Source: an uncultured Clostridia bacterium
GTDB taxonomy: Bacteria; Bacillota; Clostridia; Oscillospirales; Acutalibacteraceae
Length of the DNA stretch: 20,074 nt
NCBI GenBank assembly: GCA_946187095.1
Contig: CAMHPW010000001.1
Coordinates: 1 to 20,074, forward strand
Reading direction: 5' to 3'
The notes beneath the pieces are model-generated. The model had not been told where the DNA came from and did not search any database. It saw only the letters and a program-made list of their open reading frames with translations. Positions 14,111 through 20,074 of the stretch are shown piece after piece (the stretch's first letter is position 1; the number at the start of each line of letters is the position of its first letter). Both the position numbers and the translations under genes were made by a program.

Positions 14111-14171
14111 AAAAAATCCCATCACAAGGCGGCTCTGTGTGGGATATAGGGTGGTTGCTTTCTGATTCGCC

Positions 14172-14218
14172 AAAAAAGAGGAGAGCGGAGAGGCTTATGC
14201 CTCTTCACTCTCTTTTTT
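14172..14218. terminator. Bidirectional terminator between the antiporter and the surface protein gene
   Basis: AGAGGC (14189-14194) pairs with GCCTCT (14199-14204) around TTAT, extended by GAGAG (14181-14185) with CTCTC (14208-14212) across a 3x3 internal loop. An A run at 14172-14177 and a T run at 14213-14218 flank it, giving a T tail on either strand. The minus-strand surface protein stop codon lies in the loop, so the hairpin overlaps that gene's end. Confidence 0.8.
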
Positions 14219-17200
14219 ATGATGTGACAGAATGGCTGCGGCGGCAGCCGAACCCACCATGATCAGCAGAAAAACGGGAATGTGCATCTTTATGCCTGTC
14301 GGCAGTATGCCGTCAAGTGTGTTGGTGACGGCAAGTGTTATATCGCTGTCAAGAACAAAGGTCTTTTCATTGACTGCTTCTGCAGCGGCAGTTCCCAATC
14401 GGAAGGAAGCAGTATAATTTTCACTGTTTTCCGATATGGTGACGTTTTTTCCTCTCGGCAGGGAAATGGTACAGGTATCGTTATGCTTCAGGGTGAATGT
14501 TCCGCCTGAACGGAGTTTGACTGCCTGTGAAATTCCGTTTTTTGACCACGCATATTCATCTTCGGCAGAGGCGTTTTCAACTGTCAGGGTGAATGTGAAT
14601 TCCTGACCGATACTGCCGAAATTTCCCTTCACGGTCTTGGTGACGGTCAGCTTTGCAGGCGGCGTATTGGGAACGGTGAGGGAATAGGTGATGCTGTCTG
14701 TTCCTTCCACTGAAAGAAAGCTTTCATGTTCGGCACTGTCAATGACAAAATTGCCTGATCCCGAAATGGTAAAGATAATATCTGTATCAAGGGGCTGATA
14801 GTCTTTAGGAGGAGCAGTTTCGGTAAGATAATATCTGCCCGGAGGAAGTATGCCGTCAGAAAGCGGAACGATCCCGTCTGAATCGGTAACAAGATCACTG
14901 AAGCCAATGATGGGGGAGGTGTCCTTTACATAGCCGCCGATTCCCTGAACGCCTCGATAAAGGGCAAAATGGGCATTGCTGAGCGGCTGATGAGTCAGAC
15001 CGTCCACTTTGGTCACTCTGAGAGTATATGGCTTGTTGAAAAAGTCGATATATGCCGTGATACCGTCATTCAGGTTTTTCCATGACTGCCATTGGGATTC
15101 ATTTCCGCTGAGAGTGACATTTCCGTTGTCATCAATGGAAAATGTCGCTGAATTCGGCAAGCCGATATAGCCTGACGGAGGGGTGATCTCCGTGATCGTA
15201 TAATCGATATTATGCGTAAAGTCATAGATCACAGCTATCCTGCCGTCAGAATCGGAAGTGAATGTGGCAAGTTCGGTATCTCCCTGTCTGAAAACAAATA
15301 CACCGTTGGCAAGGGGTTCTCTTGTATACATATCATACAGGGTGAGTACGATGCCGCCCTCACGGACATTGGTGATCGTATTGGTTTTCATATTATCATG
15401 GGTTTGTTCGTCATATCTGACGGTATAGGAGAATGTATCGGAAATTCCTCTTTTGGAAACGATACCGACTTTTATTTTATCCTGATCATTCAGTCTGGTG
15501 ATACTGTCATAGCCTGTGACGGTTTCACCGTCAGGGGCAAGAACGGGATTTTCAATTTTTACTTCATATATGGAATAATCATTTAATTCCGTTCCGGCTC
15601 TGAGCGAGTCGAAATAATAGCGTACAGAAGTGTCGGGATGGCTGATCTGTCTGACAGTACCTGCAACGAGTTCATTTTTGTAATAAACCGCTGTATAGAC
15701 AGGATCATGCGAAGCGGCATAAAGGGTGTCAGTCCAGATCTTTTGGGCTTCCATGCCGCAGCCACGCTGATTTTTGATCAGCATGGACGGTGAATTGTTT
15801 TCTGTTACCTGTCCCATATTTTCGGGACTGCCCTCTGCAGCGAAATAGCTGTCACCGACTTTTTCATAGGAGATCAATTTGTAGCCAAGCGGGATTTCAT
15901 AGTCTCTTTCCGTCACAATGAATTTTGTACCGACAGGAAGATTGGGAACATGAACGGTATAGCCCGCAGGTATTTTGGAAATGGCACCGTTCATGGATGT
16001 ATCAAAAGTAACGGATTCCTTTTCGGAGGCTGTTAAAGCTGAGATATCGGCAATTTTGATCCCGACAGAAGCGAATGTCTGGGAATCGATATCCCATTTG
16101 CAGAGATAGCCTTCGGGGTTGGTGACATGATACTGATACATATTGGCAAGTGTGGGAGTATCTTCTGAATTTTTGGACAGCGATAAACGGAAACTGAAGG
16201 CAGTGGGATCATCTTCGGCGGTCAGTTCATGACCTGACTGATCGTACAGGACTTTTTTGAAACTCAGTGTACGGAGTGCATTGGGCTTCATATGGTTGTC
16301 AAAAACGACAGACGGTCTGCTTTTGATACTCTGCCAGCCCGAATCGAAGGATCGGCGGCTGGTATTGCCGTCAACGGAAGTTCCTGTGATATTGGCACCG
16401 TTTACATGAACACTGTCATATACATCCGTATTGATACCGCATTCGATCATGCGGTATTCCGTTGTTTTTTCGGGGAAATTGATATTGGCACTCATGCCGG
16501 GATTCAAAAAGTATACGGATTCATAGTGAGCCGTACTGTCGGGGGGAGTATAGTCTGACGTATAGCCGACTTTATGAGTAGAATCCTGATAAGTGACATT
16601 GGAAACGGAATCTGTATTTTTCAGCAGATGAATTTCATCTTTCTCATCTTTGTACCATATCTGGAAGGGATATTTCACAAGATGGAAGTCCATATCATCC
16701 GCACCGCTCACCTGTTTGGTAAGCATGACTTTGGAGGGGCTGGAGTGGCTCAGGTTGAACCTCATATGCAGATTGGAAGCACCTGCACCACGCTCCATAT
16801 AAAATAATTTCATTGTATGGGCAGAATGATCCTTGAAGATATTTTCGCCGTCCTTGAAATACTCTGCAAGATAGGCATCGATTTCAGCCTGTGTGGCAGT
16901 GGGATTGCGTTTTTGATAGTTTGACTCAAAAATTTCACGCAGGGTATAATGATTTTTTTCAACCCAAACATCACCTGTCGAGAAGTTGACACTTCCCGCA
17001 AGGGCGGAATGGATACCGCCAAGGTCGATCACAAGTTCATTGTCGACATAGAGCCAGAAGTCATCGTCACCTGTGAATTCAAAGATAATGTCATGTCCCC
17101 AGTTATCCTTGCCGTCAGGTGTCTGTATGAAATTCGCTTCCATTTCCATGCCGTTGTGATAGTTGGGATTCTTGCCGACAGTATGGAGGCGTTCATATTT

Positions 17201-19762
17201 TCGGGGATCGTCATCCGATAAAAGTCCGATACCGGCTTGTCCGGGAACGGCAACTGCACCATACAGATTTTCGGGATTTTCCTTTGAATACTCAGTGGGG
17301 GTAATGATGTCATACGGAAAGAACTGACCATGCTGAAGGGTAGTTTTGGAAGAATTTTCCGTAGTGCCAAGCTCTTTGTATACGGTAAAATTGCTTGTCA
17401 GATCACCGTTTTCGTTATAAAGAGTGGCGAAATTCTGACAACTGTCAAATTCAAAATAGCCGCTTTCCTTGTAAATGCTTTCTATAAAAAGATGATTGAC
17501 TTCAGTAAGATGATTGCCGCCGTTTTCGCCGTTATAAAGCTCAGAAAAATCCCTGCCTTCGATGGTTGTGGGATAGCCGTTCTCATTGAGCTGAGTGGAA
17601 AGCAGACCTTTTGTCGCAAAAGTCTTGTAATTGGTGTCTGTCGTTCCGAGAATGGCATTCTGGTCAGTCGCATCGGGAAAGTCTATCATCTTCATTTTGA
17701 TACCAAATTCATTGTTGTCAATGGTATCGATTTTTGTAAGAGTGGGAGTCGCTTTTTCGACTACGGCAAAGTAATAGGTTTCCGCTTTGGAACGGGGGGC
17801 GGAAATGATCCTGCCGTTTTCGTCATCGCTTTTCAGACCGGCATAGGAATAATACAGATCATCCCATGCAATGATATCAGTATAATATTCGCCCTCACAC
17901 CTGCCGGGCATATTGATGCCTATTTTATGATCGGAAAGCACCTGACCGTCTTTTAATTGCGGGGCGATATACTTTCTTGAATAGGGGTTATAGAGCTCAT
18001 AATAATATTTTGGTGAGCCGTCATCATATTGGTATTCAATGAATTCCCACTGCATTGTATTGATACGGTTGCCTACCCACATGATATTGTCGCCACGTTC
18101 ATAGCAGGGGTACAGAGTGCCGTCATGATCGACTGCATAGAAATCATATCTCTTTTTTTCATCATTCCAGACACGGGTGTAGACAATTACCATTGTTTTG
18201 CCGGCAACTTCCGAAACGCTTGTTTTATCCGCTGAATAGCAGACATAATCGTTATCTGCAAGACCTGACATTTTTGTCAGGGACAGCCACTGATTGCTAT
18301 CCTTCATATCGGTATCTGCCAGAGAAAAGCTGCTTCCGTCAAAGACGATACTTTTGTCCTGACAGGAAAGCATGATATTGCTGCCGTTTGAGATCAGTGA
18401 GAGCGGTGCGGCATTCTGTATATCATCCGTCAATGCAATATGATCGCCGCTGAAACTGATATATTTTGTCACACCGTTCACATTGGCGGAAAGTGTGTAC
18501 ATATTTTCTCTTACCGAATGGAATGTCCACATGGCGATATCGCAGTCCTGAGCAACATACAAAATTTTGCTGCCCCTTTCTGTGCGGACAACAAGGGATG
18601 TCATATCCACTGAATTATTTTCCGTATCCGACATGAGACCGTAGCCAAGCGTACCGCCCGAATATCGCATCAGACCGTAAGTTTTGCCGTTGAGACCATA
18701 CACATCATCGGGGTATCGGAAAGTATCAGCATAGAATATTTTGATATGCGTATTGTTATTTTCATTTTTATCATAATATCGGATACCCTTGCCGCTGTTG
18801 GAATACTGAAGATACATATTGCCGCTGTTCTTTAAAATAAAAGAATTATCTGCGGCATTGGGCGTGATTTCAAGAAGATCGGCGGCTGTACTGTTCAGTT
18901 CCGCAAATCTTTTGTCTGCTTGTGGAGTGTGCAGATATTTTTTGACTCCGTTGACATAGGTATACAGCTCATATCCGTTTGCTGTGTTTTCAAAATACCA
19001 TACTGCCGCCTCGGAAATATCTGCTGTCTGAATAAAGGCATGATTGTTGTTCAGAGCGGAGGAAATATAGCTTGGAGCGGAAACGGAACCTGTCAGGAGA
19101 CAGAACCCTGCCGCAGCTCTTGAACCTGTCAGTGCATCGGCAGAGGTCACCTGTTCAGGATCGGGAAAGAGATACGGTTCAGGGACATCAACAATAGCAT
19201 ATACGCTGAATCCCTCTGCGTAAAAGCTGATCTTTCCGTCTTTGACTGTAAAATTATTCACCTGTTCATATCTGCCGTCATCGGTAATGTGCCAGAGTCC
19301 TGCCACACGACCGGAAAAAATTTTCGGATCAACGATCTCTACCAGGATGGGATTGTCTTTGATAGGCTGGAAATCCCCCTTTTTGCCGGTGATGCTGATA
19401 TCATAGGCTGCCAGAACAGATGTTTCATCTGTATTGCCGCCGGTGTTCGTGACAGGGCGGAAATTTCCGGAGTACTGCTCGGTTACGTCAACAGCTTCGG
19501 CTGAAGCATTTTCAGGCATGACACCATTGAGGGTGATATATTTTTCATTATTTTTTTCATCAGGATACAGTTCCAGGCTCTGTTCAAGATATTTTTCCGA
19601 GACGGCACTGACCGGAACGGATGCTGCAGGGATACATGACAATGCGATCATAACGGCACATATGATACAAAGTGTGCATCTTATTTTCTCAAAGCCTGTT
19701 ACAGCAATAAAGGAGAACATATATCCTTCGGTCGCAAAAACATTTTTACGGATCGTTTTCAT
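14195..19762 (-). CDS. Giant secreted surface protein: fibro-slime domain, SpaA-like repeats, LPTG cell-wall anchor
   Basis: The 1855-residue product is built for export and wall attachment. Order: a long signal peptide, hydrophobic at about 29-48, with a possible cut after VSA (51-53); residues 60-200 unassigned; three related aromatic-rich modules (about 215-670); a fibro-slime/PA14-like domain (about 690-1005) centred on FEFTGDDDFWLYVDNELVID (894-913); several SpaA/Cna-B-like beta domains (about 1010-1815) with candidate isopeptide Lys (VTKVDG, 1583-1588) and Glu (YTITEITPPSGY, YYLTETAPP); and ILPTGI (1819-1824), a membrane segment (1827-1845) and the charged tail HHKKESEEA. ATG 19762 has AAAGGA about 12 bases upstream; ATG 19720 is a possible second start with a closer AAGGA. 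The likely role is adhesion or pilus-like display. Ligand unknown. The class B sortase at 10138-12693 is the probable anchoring enzyme. Confidence 0.88.
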   Translation of the reverse strand: MKTIRKNVFATEGYMFSFIAVTGFEKIRCTLCIICAVMIALSCIPAASVPVSAVSEKYLEQSLELYPDEKNNEKYITLNGVMPENASAEAVDVTEQYSGNFRPVTNTGGNTDETSVLAAYDISITGKKGDFQPIKDNPILVEIVDPKIFSGRVAGLWHITDDGRYEQVNNFTVKDGKISFYAEGFSVYAIVDVPEPYLFPDPEQVTSADALTGSRAAAGFCLLTGSVSAPSYISSALNNNHAFIQTADISEAAVWYFENTANGYELYTYVNGVKKYLHTPQADKRFAELNSTAADLLEITPNAADNSFILKNSGNMYLQYSNSGKGIRYYDKNENNNTHIKIFYADTFRYPDDVYGLNGKTYGLMRYSGGTLGYGLMSDTENNSVDMTSLVVRTERGSKILYVAQDCDIAMWTFHSVRENMYTLSANVNGVTKYISFSGDHIALTDDIQNAAPLSLISNGSNIMLSCQDKSIVFDGSSFSLADTDMKDSNQWLSLTKMSGLADNDYVCYSADKTSVSEVAGKTMVIVYTRVWNDEKKRYDFYAVDHDGTLYPCYERGDNIMWVGNRINTMQWEFIEYQYDDGSPKYYYELYNPYSRKYIAPQLKDGQVLSDHKIGINMPGRCEGEYYTDIIAWDDLYYSYAGLKSDDENGRIISAPRSKAETYYFAVVEKATPTLTKIDTIDNNEFGIKMKMIDFPDATDQNAILGTTDTNYKTFATKGLLSTQLNENGYPTTIEGRDFSELYNGENGGNHLTEVNHLFIESIYKESGYFEFDSCQNFATLYNENGDLTSNFTVYKELGTTENSSKTTLQHGQFFPYDIITPTEYSKENPENLYGAVAVPGQAGIGLLSDDDPRKYERLHTVGKNPNYHNGMEMEANFIQTPDGKDNWGHDIIFEFTGDDDFWLYVDNELVIDLGGIHSALAGSVNFSTGDVWVEKNHYTLREIFESNYQKRNPTATQAEIDAYLAEYFKDGENIFKDHSAHTMKLFYMERGAGASNLHMRFNLSHSSPSKVMLTKQVSGADDMDFHLVKYPFQIWYKDEKDEIHLLKNTDSVSNVTYQDSTHKVGYTSDYTPPDSTAHYESVYFLNPGMSANINFPEKTTEYRMIECGINTDVYDSVHVNGANITGTSVDGNTSRRSFDSGWQSIKSRPSVVFDNHMKPNALRTLSFKKVLYDQSGHELTAEDDPTAFSFRLSLSKNSEDTPTLANMYQYHVTNPEGYLCKWDIDSQTFASVGIKIADISALTASEKESVTFDTSMNGAISKIPAGYTVHVPNLPVGTKFIVTERDYEIPLGYKLISYEKVGDSYFAAEGSPENMGQVTENNSPSMLIKNQRGCGMEAQKIWTDTLYAASHDPVYTAVYYKNELVAGTVRQISHPDTSVRYYFDSLRAGTELNDYSIYEVKIENPVLAPDGETVTGYDSITRLNDQDKIKVGIVSKRGISDTFSYTVRYDEQTHDNMKTNTITNVREGGIVLTLYDMYTREPLANGVFVFRQGDTELATFTSDSDGRIAVIYDFTHNIDYTITEITPPSGYIGLPNSATFSIDDNGNVTLSGNESQWQSWKNLNDGITAYIDFFNKPYTLRVTKVDGLTHQPLSNAHFALYRGVQGIGGYVKDTSPIIGFSDLVTDSDGIVPLSDGILPPGRYYLTETAPPKDYQPLDTDIIFTISGSGNFVIDSAEHESFLSVEGTDSITYSLTVPNTPPAKLTVTKTVKGNFGSIGQEFTFTLTVENASAEDEYAWSKNGISQAVKLRSGGTFTLKHNDTCTISLPRGKNVTISENSENYTASFRLGTAAAEAVNEKTFVLDSDITLAVTNTLDGILPTGIKMHIPVFLLIMVGSAAAAAILSHHKKESEEA

Positions 19763-19798
19763 ATACGCTTGTTGTCCTTTCTGTATGTGAAAGTCTGT

Positions 19799-19864
19799 CA
19801 GGGGAAATACTGCTGTAAAAATTTGTATTCAGGCAGTCTCTTATCAAGAACTGCAGTTTCCCTG
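19799..19864 (-). promoter_or_regulatory. Structured 5' leader of the surface protein mRNA
   Basis: In the minus-strand transcript CAGGGAAACTGC (19864-19853) can pair with GCAGTATTTCCCCTG (19813-19799), twelve pairs with small bulges. An inner hairpin is possible between them (CAGTTCTT against AAGAGACTG, one mismatch). The structure lies between the promoter and the ribosome binding site. It does not match a riboswitch consensus that I know. Confidence 0.4.
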
Positions 19865-19878
19865 TCTTAATGCAAATC

Positions 19879-19907
19879 ATTATAATCTAAACTTCACTGA
19901 TTGTCAA
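19879..19907 (-). promoter_or_regulatory. Consensus promoter of the surface protein gene
   Basis: On the minus strand TTGACA (19907-19902) and TATAAT (19884-19879) are spaced by 17 bases, a full match to the housekeeping sigma consensus. Transcription would start near 19872, giving a leader of about 110 bases. Confidence 0.88.
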
Positions 19908-19971
19908 GAACATGGGGAATTCATCATAGAAATCATTTTTTATATAAAATTCCGTCAGTTTAACTAAATTA

Positions 19972-20000
19972 TTGGCATAAATCAGGTAATAAAGTATAAT
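19972..20000 (+). promoter_or_regulatory. Divergent promoter pointing out of the window
   Basis: TTGGCA (19972-19977) and TATAAT (19995-20000) are spaced by 17 bases on the + strand. A gene beyond 20074 is presumably its target. The 19763-20074 region otherwise holds only AT-rich sequence, the minus-strand promoter and the leader described above. Confidence 0.65.
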
Positions 20001-20074
20001 ATCAGGAGAATTTTTGTGATAATTTTTTGGCAGTCTTGTTATTTTTCACAATCTTGGCAAATAATGTTACAACT

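Noticed and set aside
14116..14145. Hairpin ATCCCA...TGGGAT directly after the antiporter gene
   Set aside because: It pairs well, but no T run follows on the + strand; the hairpin at 14172-14218 is a better terminator.
17330..17956. 208-codon open frame on the + strand
   Set aside because: It lies opposite the surface protein gene, which has clear domains, a signal peptide and an anchor; the + strand frame has no ribosome binding site and no recognisable family.
19799..19872. Cyclic di-GMP riboswitch in the surface protein leader
   Set aside because: The leader has a CAGGGAAA string that recalls part of the GEMM motif, but the GNRA loop/receptor hallmarks and overall layout are missing.
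20016..20074. GTG-started open frame reaching the right edge
   Set aside because: An AGGAG lies at 20004-20008, but the promoter at 19972-20000 would start transcription inside it, and only 19 codons are visible. Too little to call a gene.

Overview
The window looks like chromosomal DNA from a moderately AT-rich Clostridia member, most likely a Ruminococcus-type gut bacterium (Oscillospiraceae). The grounds are AGGAG-type ribosome binding sites, a SpoVAC protein, a rhodanese-less ThiI, an anaerobe-type flavin reductase/rubredoxin, a class B sortase and a very large SpaA/Cna-B-type surface protein. The genus is an inference; no rRNA or other phylogenetic marker is present.

Left part (1-5400): after the 3' end of a Thr/Lys-rich protein, a block of aromatic amino acid genes runs on the + strand in three transcription units: aroE-aroK, aroF, and tyrA-aroB. 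Together they supply the first step of the shikimate pathway (AroF), the second (AroB), the fourth (AroE) and the fifth (AroK), plus the tyrosine branch (TyrA). The aroF unit has a complete-looking transcription attenuator: a consensus promoter, a 39-codon leader peptide dense in Phe, Trp and Tyr, a candidate antiterminator pairing, and an intrinsic terminator just before aroF. A bidirectional terminator closes the block.

Middle (5400-7790): three minus-strand genes follow: nadA (quinolinate synthase) behind a cluster of TTGACAAG-type half-sites, a flavin reductase fused to a shortened rubredoxin, and an isolated spoVAC. Small GAGGAAT-type repeats and two hairpin-forming repeats lie in the gaps.

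Right part (7790-20074): nifS, thiI and an unusual sortase form a probable + strand operon. The first two serve sulfur transfer to tRNA or thiamine. The third is a class B sortase of 851 residues with a cytoplasmic N-terminal region and a long helical C-terminal extension. A CPA2-type cation/proton antiporter with its own consensus promoter comes next. It converges with a 1855-residue secreted protein that has a signal peptide, three related aromatic-rich modules, a fibro-slime/PA14-like domain, a run of SpaA-like domains, and a C-terminal LPTG-transmembrane-tail signal. That protein is the obvious candidate substrate of the sortase. Its gene has a perfect-consensus promoter and a structured 5' leader, and a divergent promoter fires off the right edge of the window.

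The most notable items are the aromatic leader-peptide attenuator, the sortase architecture, and the triplicated module at the front of the giant surface protein. No CRISPR array, transposase, tRNA or rRNA was seen.
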